Shown here: piece by piece, positions 7,373-15,527 of the stretch
Layout: every line of letters starts with the position of its first letter
How positions within the stretch are numbered: position 1 is the stretch's first letter
Source: Streptomyces shenzhenensis
GTDB lineage: Bacteria > Actinomycetota > Actinomycetes > Streptomycetales > Streptomycetaceae
NCBI RefSeq assembly: GCF_021462265.1
Contig: NZ_JAJONF010000009.1
Span: 62,001 to 126,000, forward strand
Direction of reading: 5' to 3'
DNA: 64,000 nt
Notes under the pieces: generated by a model
The model's input: only the letters and a program-made list of their open reading frames with translations
What the model was told of the DNA's origin: nothing
The model's database searches: none
Made by a program: the position numbers and the translations under genes

Positions 7373-8578
7373 GTGCCCGAACCCGTAACACGCAAGTCCG
7401 ATCCCTCGGCTCATCAGGTCCACCCGAACTCCGCGACCCTGAAGCGGCTGGAGAAGTCGTCCGGCAGCCTCGCCGCCCAGGCCATCGCGCGCATGGACGA
7501 GACCCTGCCGTGGTACCGGGCCATGCCCCCGGAGAACCGGTCCTGGATCGGGCTCGTCGCCCAGGCGGGTATCGCGGCCTTCACCGAGTGGTTCCGGCAC
7601 CCGGACGCCCCGCAGGCGATCTCGACGGACGTGTTCGGGACCGCGCCGCGGGAACTGACCCGGGCGATCACGCTGCGGCAGACCGTGGAGATGGTGCGGA
7701 CCACCATCGAGGTGATGGAGAGCGCGATCGACGAGGTCGCGGCCCCGGGCGACGAGAGCGTGCTGCGCGAGGCGCTGCTGGTGTACGCGCGTGAGATCGC
7801 CTTCGCCACCGCCCAGGTGTACGCCCAGGCCGCCGAGGCACGCGGTGCCTGGGACGCGCGGCTGGAGTCGCTGGTGGTCAACGCCGTGCTGAGCGGGGAG
7901 GCCGACGAGGGGGCCGTCAGCCGGGCCGCGGCGCTCGGGTGGAACTCGCCCGACAACGTGTGCGTCGTACTCGGGACCGCGCCCGACGGGGACAGCGAGC
8001 TGACCGTGGAGGCGATCCGGCGGGCCTCCCGGCACGCCAAGCTGCAGGTGCTGACCGGGGTGCTCGGGGACCGGCTCGTCGTCATCGCGGGCGGCAACGA
8101 CAATCCGCTGGCCGTGGCCAAGTCGCTGATCGGGCCGTACGCCGCGGGGCCGGTGGTCGCGGGGCCGGTGGTGCCGGACCTGCTGGCGGCCACGCGGTCC
8201 GCGCAGGCCGCCGCCGCCGGGCTCAAGGCCTGTTCCGCCTGGCAGGACGCGCCCCGCCCGGTGCTGGCGGACGATCTGCTTCCGGAGCGCGCCATCGCGG
8301 GCGATCCGAGCGCGCGCGAGCAGTTGGTGGAGGAGATCTACAGACCACTGGAAGAAGCCGGTTCGGCGTTGCTGGAAACGCTGAGCGTCTATCTGGAGCA
8401 GGCGAGCAGCCTGGAGGGCGCGGCCCGGATGCTCTTCGTTCACCCGAACACCGTGCGCTACCGGCTTCGACGTGTGACTGACGTCACCGGATGGTCGCCC
8501 TCCGATGTACGATCCGCCTTCACACTGCGGATCGCGCTGATCCTGGGGCGTCTGGTCGATGGAGATCTCCAGCCATAG
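7373..8578 (+). CDS. fasR: PucR-type activator of fatty acid synthesis genes (FasR)
   Basis: A 401-residue PucR-family regulator. The N-terminal two thirds form the sensory part, and the C-terminal HTH_30 domain (about residues 340-395) contains SSLEGAARMLFVHPNTVRYR. It lies 89 bases upstream of fabD in the same direction, the position of the activator named FasR in S. coelicolor, where it stimulates transcription of the fabD-fabH-acpP-fabF operon. The function is transferred by this synteny and fold. The start is a GTG at 7373, seven bases after CAGTCT, a weak -10 match. An inverted repeat at 8581-8601 directly after its stop codon is a plausible binding site. Confidence 0.85.
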   Translation: MPEPVTRKSDPSAHQVHPNSATLKRLEKSSGSLAAQAIARMDETLPWYRAMPPENRSWIGLVAQAGIAAFTEWFRHPDAPQAISTDVFGTAPRELTRAITLRQTVEMVRTTIEVMESAIDEVAAPGDESVLREALLVYAREIAFATAQVYAQAAEARGAWDARLESLVVNAVLSGEADEGAVSRAAALGWNSPDNVCVVLGTAPDGDSELTVEAIRRASRHAKLQVLTGVLGDRLVVIAGGNDNPLAVAKSLIGPYAAGPVVAGPVVPDLLAATRSAQAAAAGLKACSAWQDAPRPVLADDLLPERAIAGDPSAREQLVEEIYRPLEEAGSALLETLSVYLEQASSLEGAARMLFVHPNTVRYRLRRVTDVTGWSPSDVRSAFTLRIALILGRLVDGDLQP

Positions 8579-8580
8579 GA

Positions 8581-8601
8581 TTTTGTCGGGGCTCCACAAA
8601 A
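8581..8601. promoter_or_regulatory. AT-rich inverted repeat upstream of fabD, candidate FasR site
   Basis: TTTTGT (8581-8586) and ACAAAA (8596-8601) form a perfect 6-base inverted repeat with a 9-base GC-rich centre, in the 89-base gap between fasR and fabD. Such A/T runs stand out in this DNA. It begins two bases after the fasR stop. A weak terminator for fasR is the alternative reading. Confidence 0.45.
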
Positions 8602-8667
8602 CCCCCTCGTGTTCTTCGTCCCTGTCCCCACGGGCGGCCGTGGCCGTCCCCAAGAGAGAGTGTGAGA

Positions 8668-9588
8668 GTGCTCGTACTCGTCGCTCCCGGCCAGGGCGCC
8701 CAGACCCCTGGCTTCCTGACCCCCTGGCTCGACCTCCCCGGTGTCGAGGACCGTCTGCGTGCCTGGTCGGACGCCATCGGTCTCGATCTGGTGCGCTACG
8801 GCACGGACGCCGACGCGGACGAGATCCGGGACACCGCGATCGCCCAGCCGCTGCTCGTCGCCGCGGGACTCGTGTCCGGCGCGGCACTCGGTGCCATCAC
8901 GGACGTCGCCCCGGGCGCGGTCGCCGGGCACAGCGTCGGTGAGATCACCGCCGCCGCCTTCGCGGGCGTCCTGGACGACACCGCCGCACTGACCCTCGTC
9001 CGCAGGCGCGGGCTCGCGATGGCCGAGGCCGCCGCGATCACCGAGACCGGTATGTCGGCACTGCTCGGCGGCGACCCGGAGGTCTCGCTCGCGCACCTGG
9101 AGAAGCTCGGTCTGACCCCGGCGAACATCAACGGCGCGGGCCAGATCGTCGCCGCAGGCACCCTGGAGCAGCTCGCCGCGCTGAACGAGGACAAGCCCGA
9201 GGGCGTCCGCAAGGTCGTCGCCCTCAAGGTCGCCGGCGCCTTCCACACGCACCACATGGCCCCCGCGGTCGACAAGCTGGCCGAGGCCGCCAAGGAGCTC
9301 GCGCCCCTCGACCCGAAGTTCACCTACGTCTCCAACCGGGACGGGCAGGCCGTCGCGTCCGGCGAGGAGATCGTGGAGCGGCTCGTCGGCCAGGTCGCCA
9401 ACCCGGTCCGCTGGGACCTGTGCATGGAGACCTTCAAGGAGCTCGGCGTCACCGCCCTGCTGGAGGTGTGCCCCGGTGGCACCCTGACCGGCCTGGCCAA
9501 GCGCGCCCTGCCCGGCGTGCGGACGCTGGCCCTCAAGACCCCCGACGACCTCGACGCGGCGCGCGAGCTCATCGCCGAGCACAACTGA
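8668..9588 (+). CDS. fabD: Malonyl-CoA:ACP transacylase
   Basis: A 306-residue FabD, which moves malonyl from CoA to the acyl carrier protein to supply extender units for fatty acid (and often type II polyketide) synthesis. The nucleophile is Ser89 in GHSVGE, and His193 in GAFHTHHM completes the dyad; the N-terminus MLVLVAPGQGAQTPGF is characteristic. The GTG at 8668 is chosen because AGAGAG lies about nine bases upstream; an in-frame GTG at 8662 is the alternative. It is the first gene of the fab operon, 17 bases ahead of fabH. Confidence 0.96.
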   Translation: MLVLVAPGQGAQTPGFLTPWLDLPGVEDRLRAWSDAIGLDLVRYGTDADADEIRDTAIAQPLLVAAGLVSGAALGAITDVAPGAVAGHSVGEITAAAFAGVLDDTAALTLVRRRGLAMAEAAAITETGMSALLGGDPEVSLAHLEKLGLTPANINGAGQIVAAGTLEQLAALNEDKPEGVRKVVALKVAGAFHTHHMAPAVDKLAEAAKELAPLDPKFTYVSNRDGQAVASGEEIVERLVGQVANPVRWDLCMETFKELGVTALLEVCPGGTLTGLAKRALPGVRTLALKTPDDLDAARELIAEHN

Positions 9589-9605
9589 ATCAGGAGCCCA
9601 TTGCG

Positions 9606-10637
9606 ATGTCGAAGATCAATCCCAGCAAGGGTGCTCCGTACGCGCGCATCCTCGGTGTCGGCGGCTACCGCCCGACCCGCGTGGTGCCCAACGAGGTGAT
9701 CCTGGAGACGATCGACTCGTCCGACGAATGGATCCGGTCGCGTTCCGGGATCGAGACCCGGCACTGGGCGGGCCCCGAGGAGACGGTCGCCGCGATGTCC
9801 ATCGAGGCGTCCGGCAAGGCGATCGCGGACGCGGGCATCGACGCCGAGCAGATCGGCGCCGTGGTCGTCTCGACCGTCTCGCACTTCAGCCAGACCCCGG
9901 CCATCGCCACCGTGATCGCCGACAGGCTGGGCACGAACAAGGCGGCCGCCTTCGACATCTCCGCCGGCTGCGCGGGCTTCGGCTACGGCCTCACGCTCGC
10001 CAAGGGCATGGTGGTGGAGGGTTCCGCCGAGTACGTGCTCGTCATCGGCGTGGAGCGGCTCAGCGACCTCACCGACCTGGAGGACCGGACCACGGCCTTC
10101 CTGTTCGGCGACGGCGCCGGCGCGGTCGTGGTCGGCCCCTCGCAGGAGCCGGCGATCGGCCCGACGGTCTGGGGGTCGGAGGGCGACAAGTCGGAGACCA
10201 TCAAGCAGACGGTCTCCTGGGACCGTCTCCACTTCGGCGACCGGTCCGCGCTTCCCCAGGACAGCCAGGGGAACATCAAGTTTCCGGCGATCACGCAGGA
10301 AGGCCAGGCGGTGTTCCGCTGGGCCGTGTTCGAGATGGCGAAGGTCGCCCAGCAAGCGCTGGACGCGGCCGGAATCAGCGCGGACGACCTGGACGTCTTC
10401 ATCCCGCACCAGGCCAATGTGCGGATCATCGACTCGATGGTGAAGACTCTCAAACTGCCGGAGCACGTCACGGTCGCCCGTGACATCCGCACCACCGGCA
10501 ACACCTCGGCCGCCTCGATCCCGCTCGCGATGGAGCGGCTCCTGGCGACCGGCGAGGCGAAGAGCGGCGACACCGCGCTCGTCATCGGGTTCGGGGCGGG
10601 TCTCGTCTACGCCGCCACTGTCGTTACCCTCCCCTAG
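9606..10637 (+). CDS. fabH: 3-oxoacyl-ACP synthase III (KAS III)
   Basis: A 343-residue FabH that starts fatty acid chains by condensing an acyl-CoA primer with malonyl-ACP; in Streptomyces it favours branched primers. The catalytic triad is visible: Cys122 in ISAGCAGF, His268 in IPHQANVR, and Asn299 in TTGNTSAAS. The ATG at 9606 has an AGGAG nine bases upstream. It lies between fabD and acpP in the normal Streptomyces order and is presumably co-transcribed with them. Confidence 0.97.
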   Translation: MSKINPSKGAPYARILGVGGYRPTRVVPNEVILETIDSSDEWIRSRSGIETRHWAGPEETVAAMSIEASGKAIADAGIDAEQIGAVVVSTVSHFSQTPAIATVIADRLGTNKAAAFDISAGCAGFGYGLTLAKGMVVEGSAEYVLVIGVERLSDLTDLEDRTTAFLFGDGAGAVVVGPSQEPAIGPTVWGSEGDKSETIKQTVSWDRLHFGDRSALPQDSQGNIKFPAITQEGQAVFRWAVFEMAKVAQQALDAAGISADDLDVFIPHQANVRIIDSMVKTLKLPEHVTVARDIRTTGNTSAASIPLAMERLLATGEAKSGDTALVIGFGAGLVYAATVVTLP

Positions 10638-10727
10638 GCACTCCGTGCCGGATCATGCATCCGATGCGGGAAAGCCGACTGCACCACCGCAGCAACCGTC
10701 TGGAACATCTAAGAAGGAGCGCCTGAC

Positions 10728-10976
10728 ATGGCCGCCACTCAGGAAGAGATCGTCGAAGGTCTCGCCGAGATCGTGAACGAGATCGCCGGCATCCCGGTTG
10801 AGGACGTCCAGCTGGACAAGTCCTTCACCGACGACCTGGACGTCGACTCGCTGTCCATGGTCGAGGTCGTCGTCGCCGCCGAAGAGCGCTTCGACGTCAA
10901 GATCCCGGACGAGGACGTCAAGAACCTCAAGACCGTCGGCGACGCGACCGAATACATCCTCAAGCACCAGGCCTGA
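10728..10976 (+). CDS. acpP: Acyl carrier protein
   Basis: An 82-residue acidic acyl carrier protein. The 4'-phosphopantetheine attachment site is Ser41 in DVDSLSM. It carries the growing acyl chain between the Fab enzymes in the cytoplasm. The ribosome binding site AAGGAG (10714-10719) is eight bases before the ATG and is the strongest in the operon, fitting the high demand for this protein. The 90-base gap after fabH is the longest in the operon and might hold a secondary promoter, though none is clear. Confidence 0.97.
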   Translation: MAATQEEIVEGLAEIVNEIAGIPVEDVQLDKSFTDDLDVDSLSMVEVVVAAEERFDVKIPDEDVKNLKTVGDATEYILKHQA

Positions 10977-11061
10977 GGCAGTTAACTAGCCTCTGGCTGC
11001 AATGCCCCGCCACCCGGCGGTGGCGCCGTCGAATCCCGTATCCGTTGGAGAAAGAATTCCC

Positions 11062-12324
11062 GTGAGCCCGACCAATCGCACCGTGGTCGTCACCGGTATC
11101 GGCGCAACCACACCGCTGGGTGGCGACGCAGCTTCGTTCTGGGAGGCCCTGGTCGCCGGCAAGTCCGGCGTCCGCCTCCTGGAGCAGGACTGGGCGGCCG
11201 ACCTGCCCGTCCGGATCGCGGCGCAGATCGCCGTGGAACCCGGCGAGATCATCCCGCGCCCGCAGGCCCGCAAACTGGACCGGTCCGCGCAGTTCGCGCT
11301 GATCGCCGCCAAGGAGGCCTGGAAGGACGCCGGTTTCACCGCCAAGGCCGGCGAGGACGTGTCCGCCAACCCCGACCGGGTCGGCACCGTCATCGCCTCC
11401 GGCATCGGCGGTGTGACGACCCTGCTGGACCAGTACGACGTACTCAAGGAGAAGGGCGTACGCCGTGTCTCCCCGCACACCGTGCCGATGCTGATGCCCA
11501 ACTCGCCGGCCGCCAACGTCGGTATCGAGCTGGGTGCGCGGGCCGGTGTGCACACGCCCGTGTCGGCCTGCGCCTCCGGCGCCGAGGCCATCGGGTACGC
11601 CATCGAGATGATCCGCACCGGCCGTGCGGACGTCGTCGTGGCCGGCGGCACCGAGGCGGCGATCCACCCGCTGCCCATCGTCGCGTTCGGCAACATGATG
11701 GCGATGTCCAAGAACAACGACGACCCCGAGGGTGCGTCGCGTCCCTACGACTCCGGCCGTGACGGCTTCGTCCTCGGCGAGGGCGCGGGCGTGATCGTCC
11801 TGGAGTCCGAGGAGCACGCGAAGGCGCGCGGGGCGCGCATCTACGCGGAGGCGATCGGCCAGGGCATCTCGGCCGACGCGCACCACATCACGCAGCCGGA
11901 GCCGTCGGGCAACGGCATCGCGCACGCGCTGCAGAACCTGCTCGACAACACGGATCTGAAGCCGGCCGAGATCATGCACGTCAACGCGCACGCCACGTCC
12001 ACGCCGCAGGGTGACGTGGCCGAGATCAAGGCGCTGCGGAAGGTGTTCGGCGACGACGTCGACCACATGGCCATCTCCGCGACCAAGTCGATGACCGGTC
12101 ATCTGCTGGGTGGTGCCGGCGGGATCGAGACCGTCGCGTCGATCCTGGCGCTGGTGAACCGGACGGCTCCGCCGACCATCAACCTCGACGATCTCGATCC
12201 CGAGGTGAACGCGGACGTGGTGCGGGGCGAGGCGCGTCAGCTGCCCGAGGGCAGGATCGCCGTGCTGAACGACTCGTTCGGGTTCGGTGGGCACAACGTG
12301 GTGCTCGCGTTCCGGACCGTGTGA
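11062..12324 (+). CDS. fabF: 3-oxoacyl-ACP synthase II (KAS II)
   Basis: A 420-residue elongating ketosynthase that condenses acyl-ACP with malonyl-ACP. The Cys-His-His triad is Cys170 in SACASGAEA, His310 in NAHATST and His347 in MTGHLLGGAGG. The GTG at 11062 gives the expected N-terminus (SPTNRTVVVTGIGATTPLG); a GGAG lies 11 bases upstream, rather far. It is the last gene of the fab operon and is followed 22 bases later by a strong hairpin terminator. Confidence 0.96.
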   Translation: MSPTNRTVVVTGIGATTPLGGDAASFWEALVAGKSGVRLLEQDWAADLPVRIAAQIAVEPGEIIPRPQARKLDRSAQFALIAAKEAWKDAGFTAKAGEDVSANPDRVGTVIASGIGGVTTLLDQYDVLKEKGVRRVSPHTVPMLMPNSPAANVGIELGARAGVHTPVSACASGAEAIGYAIEMIRTGRADVVVAGGTEAAIHPLPIVAFGNMMAMSKNNDDPEGASRPYDSGRDGFVLGEGAGVIVLESEEHAKARGARIYAEAIGQGISADAHHITQPEPSGNGIAHALQNLLDNTDLKPAEIMHVNAHATSTPQGDVAEIKALRKVFGDDVDHMAISATKSMTGHLLGGAGGIETVASILALVNRTAPPTINLDDLDPEVNADVVRGEARQLPEGRIAVLNDSFGFGGHNVVLAFRTV

Positions 12325-12346
12325 GGTTTCTTGCCGTGAGCGGCGT

Positions 12347-12379
12347 GTGGCCCGGACTCCTTGCTGGAGTTCGGGCCAC
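12347..12379 (+). terminator. Terminator of the fab operon
   Basis: A 14-base stem is formed by GTGGCCCGGACTCC (12347-12360) and GGAGTTCGGGCCAC (12366-12379) around a 5-base loop, with one G-T pair. The sequence after it (TCGCGTTTCGTTTTCGG) is unusually T-rich for this DNA. It begins 22 bases after the fabF stop and is the best intrinsic terminator in the window. Confidence 0.8.
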
Positions 12380-12407
12380 TTCGCGTTTCGTTTTCGGCCG
12401 ACGGCCC

Positions 12408-12512
12408 GGTGGGGGCTTGTCGCGCCCACGCGGCGGCAGCCGCAAATGGACACAGCCCCGCGCCCCTAAAGGGGCGCTCGCCCCTTTAGGGGCGCGGGGA
12501 ACTGCGCGATCA
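12408..12512. repeat. Interspersed GC-rich palindromic repeat, copy B (double)
   Basis: The repeat lies between the convergent fabF and DUF3145 genes. It starts with the GTGGGGGCTTGTCGCGCCCA block and CGGCGGCAGCCG palindrome. It then has two back-to-back CCCCTAAAGGGG-type hairpins and a reversed GGGGCGCGGGGAACTGCGCG block, so this copy is a head-to-head pair. It may serve as a second, bidirectional terminator. Confidence 0.75.
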
Positions 12513-12576
12513 ACCACGACGGCGCCGCGGTCGCCAGACGGCATACCGCGGCACTTCCGGCGAAAACCGACGCCGC

Positions 12577-13071
12577 TCAGACCACCTGGTGGAGCCACCT
12601 CACCGGGGCGCCCTCGCCCGCGTAGCGGAACGGCTCCAGTTCGTCGTCCCAGGGCTTGCCCAGCAGCTTGGCGATCTCGGCCTCCAAGGCCGTCTCGCCG
12701 CGCTGGGAGCGGGTCAGGGCGGCCCTGAGGCGGTCCTCCGGGATGAGGATGTCGCCGTGGATTCCGGTGACCGCGTGGAAGATGCCGAGGTCGGGGGTGC
12801 AGCTGTAGCGCTCGCCCTCGGCCTTCGCACAGGGTTCGGCCGTGACCTCGAAGCGGAGCAGGTGCCAGCCGCGCAGTGCGGACGCCAGTTTGGAGGCCGT
12901 GCCGACCTCGCCCTGCCAGGAGAACTCGGAGCGCCAGGTGCCGGGGGCGGCCGGCTGGCGGATCCAGTCGAGGTTGACGCGCGTGCCGAGCACCCCGGCG
13001 ACGGCCCACTCGACGTGCGGGCACAGCGCGCGCGGCGCGGAGTGCACGTACAGAACTCCACGTGTCGTCAC
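12577..13071 (-). CDS. DUF3145 protein
   Basis: A 164-residue conserved actinobacterial protein. The start TTRGVLYVHSAPRALCPHVE and the segment TWRSEFSWQGE are recognisable DUF3145 landmarks. There is no signal peptide or membrane helix. The GTG at 13071 is chosen because GGAGG lies about six bases upstream. The family commonly lies beside the fab operon in Streptomyces, as here, convergent with fabF, but no biochemical function is established and none is proposed. Confidence 0.85.
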   Translation of the reverse strand: MTTRGVLYVHSAPRALCPHVEWAVAGVLGTRVNLDWIRQPAAPGTWRSEFSWQGEVGTASKLASALRGWHLLRFEVTAEPCAKAEGERYSCTPDLGIFHAVTGIHGDILIPEDRLRAALTRSQRGETALEAEIAKLLGKPWDDELEPFRYAGEGAPVRWLHQVV

Positions 13072-13323
13072 CGGAACCTCCGGGCAGAGCGGGACATCTT
13101 GCTTGCTGGCTGGCGGCAGTGGCACGACGGCCGCGTTGATGGCGAGGCTACCGTGCGGTGGCGCAAGGAGTGTGACGTACCGTCGGTCCCGCGGCCAGGA
13201 AACCTCCGCCATTCACCCAGGGGGACGCTTGTACGGGGGTGGTCCGTTGCAGGACGCGGGCGGGAACTCCCGTGCGTTGTTATGAAGGGGGACGAACTGA
13301 CCGACGGAGAGGACCGACGGGGT

Positions 13324-14223
13324 ATGCGCAAGCAGCGACGCCGGGGTTCGCGTGCCCTGGCAGGCGCCGTCGCCGTCACCGCCGCGCTGGGGGTGGCCGG
13401 GTGTGGCGTCCTGGGCGGTTCCCCCGCCGCGTCGAAGAGCGAGCGGGCACGGGCCACGCAGGCCGTGCGGGTGTGGGACCGCAGCCCGGCCTCGATCGCG
13501 GCCGTCGGCGACTCCATCACCCGCGGCTTCGACGCCTGCACGGTGCTCTCGGACTGCCCGGAGGTGTCCTGGGCGACCGGCACCAGCGACCAGGTGGACA
13601 GCCTGGCGGTACGGCTGCTGGGGCGGGCCAGGGCGGCCGACCACAGCTGGAACTACGCGGAGACCGGCGCCCGGATGGCCGACCTGCCGGGTCAGATGGC
13701 CGACGCGGTGGTGCGCAGGCCGCAGTTGGTGACGGTGATGGTGGGGGCCAACGACGCCTGCCGTACCTCGGTGCGGGCGATGACCTCGGTGGCCGACTTC
13801 CGCGCCGAGTTCGAGGACGCGCTGGGCACCCTGCGCAGGTCGCTGCCGAAGACACAGGTGTACGTGGCGAGCGTGCCGAACCTGAAGCGGCTGTGGTCCG
13901 AGGGGCGGACCAATCCGCTGGGCAAGCAGGTGTGGAAGCTGGGCATCTGCCCGTCCATGCTGGCCGACGCGGACGATCTGACCAGCGCGGCGACCGTGCG
14001 CCGGGACAAGGTGCAGCAACGCGTCGAGGAGTACAACAAGGTGCTGGAGGAGGTCTGCGCCAAGGACCGGCGGTGCCGGTTCGACGGCGGCGCGGTGTAC
14101 GCGTACCGCTTCGGGACCGGTCAGCTCAGTCGCTGGGACTGGTTCCATCCGAGCACCGACGGCCAGTCGAAGCTCGCGGCGATCGCCTACCGCGCCATCA
14201 CTGCGCAGGAACCGCTGACCTGA
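13324..14223 (+). CDS. SGNH/GDSL hydrolase lipoprotein
   Basis: A 299-residue exported lipoprotein. Residues 1-26 form a lipoprotein signal (basic RKQRRR, hydrophobic stretch, then VAGC) with the lipidated residue Cys27. The mature part is an SGNH hydrolase: block I has Ser64 in AVGDSITRG, VMVGANDAC supplies the Asn block, and DWFHPS near the C-terminus supplies Asp and His. It is probably an esterase or deacylase anchored on the outer face of the membrane. The ATG at 13324 is preferred to the in-frame ATG at 13282 because it puts the basic residues directly before the hydrophobic core. It lies 21 bases upstream of a mutarotase gene. Confidence 0.85.
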   Translation: MRKQRRRGSRALAGAVAVTAALGVAGCGVLGGSPAASKSERARATQAVRVWDRSPASIAAVGDSITRGFDACTVLSDCPEVSWATGTSDQVDSLAVRLLGRARAADHSWNYAETGARMADLPGQMADAVVRRPQLVTVMVGANDACRTSVRAMTSVADFRAEFEDALGTLRRSLPKTQVYVASVPNLKRLWSEGRTNPLGKQVWKLGICPSMLADADDLTSAATVRRDKVQQRVEEYNKVLEEVCAKDRRCRFDGGAVYAYRFGTGQLSRWDWFHPSTDGQSKLAAIAYRAITAQEPLT

Positions 14224-14244
14224 CCTTGCCTTAGGGTTTTCCAC

Positions 14245-15219
14245 ATGAGTGAACTTTTCGGCACACTTTCCGACGGCACCGAGGTGCACCGCTGGACGCT
14301 GGAGCGCGCGGGGACCCGGGTGCGGGTGCTGTCGTACGGCGGGATCGTGCAGTCGGTCGAGGTCCCGGACCGGGACGGGCGGACGGCGGACGTGGTGCTG
14401 GGGTTCGCCGGCCTGGACGGCTACCTGGAGAACCCGGGGCCCTACTTCGGCGCCGTGGTCGGCCGGTACGCGAACCGGATCGCGCGGGCCCGCTTCCCGC
14501 TGGACGGCGTGACCTACGCCCTGGAGCCGAACAACGCGCCCAACTCCCTGCACGGCGGCGCCCGCGGTTTCGACAAGCGGGTGTGGGAGGTGGCGGCCGT
14601 CGAGCACGGGGTGCGGCTGTCGCGGGTGAGTCCGCACGGGGAGGAGGGGTTCCCGGGGCGGCTGGCGGTCGCCGTGACGTACACGCTGGACGACTCCGGC
14701 GCGCTGCACATCTCCTACGAGGCGGTCACCGACGCACCGACCGTCGTGAACCTCACCAACCACAGCTATTTCAACCTGGCGGGCTCCGGTGACGCGGGCG
14801 GCCACGAACTGCGGATCGCGGCCTCGCGCTACACCCCCGTGGACGAGGACCTGATCCCGACGGGGGTGCTCAAGGACGTCTCGGGCTCCCGGTTCGACTT
14901 CCGTACCGCCCGCAAGGTCGGCTCCGGCTACGACCACAACCTCGTCCTCGACAAGGGGGTGACCGAGGAGCCGGTGGAGATCGCCGAGCTGCACGACCCG
15001 GGGTCCGGGCGCACCCTCACCGTGGCCACCACCGAACCCGGCGTCCAGCTCTACACCGCCGAGCACCTGACCGGCCCCTTCGCCCCCGGCGACGGTGTCG
15101 CCCTGGAGACCCAGCACTTCCCGGACTCCCCCAACCGGCCGGAGTTCCCGAGCACCCGCCTGGAACCGGGCGCGGTGTACCGCTCGGAGACGGTGTACGG
15201 CTTCGGCGTGCGGGACTGA
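14245..15219 (+). CDS. Aldose 1-epimerase (galactose mutarotase), cytoplasmic
   Basis: A 324-residue GalM-family enzyme that interconverts alpha and beta anomers of aldoses. The substrate-binding motifs are GRYANRIARA, NSLHGG, NHSYFNLAG (with the catalytic His of the family), GYDHN and the C-terminal ETQHFPDSPN. The catalytic Glu is expected near RLEPGAVYRSE. It has no signal peptide, in contrast to the Tat-type homologue at 29868. TAGGGT ends seven bases before the ATG, so it may be transcribed separately from the lipase gene 21 bases upstream. Confidence 0.9.
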   Translation: MSELFGTLSDGTEVHRWTLERAGTRVRVLSYGGIVQSVEVPDRDGRTADVVLGFAGLDGYLENPGPYFGAVVGRYANRIARARFPLDGVTYALEPNNAPNSLHGGARGFDKRVWEVAAVEHGVRLSRVSPHGEEGFPGRLAVAVTYTLDDSGALHISYEAVTDAPTVVNLTNHSYFNLAGSGDAGGHELRIAASRYTPVDEDLIPTGVLKDVSGSRFDFRTARKVGSGYDHNLVLDKGVTEEPVEIAELHDPGSGRTLTVATTEPGVQLYTAEHLTGPFAPGDGVALETQHFPDSPNRPEFPSTRLEPGAVYRSETVYGFGVRD

Positions 15220-15237
15220 CACCGCCGACGACACACA

Positions 15238-15273
15238 AGCCCCGGTCCAGGGGTCAGGTCCCGGACCGGGGCT
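15238..15273 (+). terminator. Terminator after the mutarotase gene
   Basis: AGCCCCGGTCC (15238-15248) pairs perfectly with GGACCGGGGCT (15263-15273) around a 14-base loop, starting 18 bases after the stop codon. No T-run follows, which is usual in this genus. Confidence 0.7.
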
Positions 15274-15420
15274 GCTCAGGGGGCATGTCCCGACTCCGAC
15301 CTTAGCGTGGCCGCGAGCCGACGGCCGGTGATCGGACGTCGCGTCGCGATCTCGTACGAACCCTTCACAAACACCCACGAACCATCCCCCGCCCCGAACA
15401 CCCGGTCCCGCAGACCGCCG

Positions 15421-15508
15421 CAGTGGGGTGCCTGGTGTAGACCACGGCGTAGACCAAGGCGCGGGCAGCACGCGATACTGCGCCCCATCGGCACCACGCA
15501 CCCCACTG
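15421..15508 (+). promoter_or_regulatory. Long-range inverted repeat in the leader of the pyroglutamyl-peptidase-like gene
   Basis: CAGTGGGGTGC (15421-15431) is the exact reverse complement of GCACCCCACTG (15498-15508), 66 bases apart, ending 19 bases before the TTG start. Between them GTAGACCA occurs twice, 14 bases apart. The rest of 15274-15420 shows no gene or repeat I can support. If transcribed, the arms could form a stem near the ribosome binding site. Confidence 0.35.
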
Positions 15509-15527
15509 CGACGGAAGGCCAACTCCC

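Noticed and set aside
15274..15400. A possible small minus-strand gene ending before the mutarotase terminator
   Set aside because: The frame includes a fairly normal-looking peptide of about 30 residues, but there is no clear ribosome binding site, promoter or recognised family, so it is not supported.
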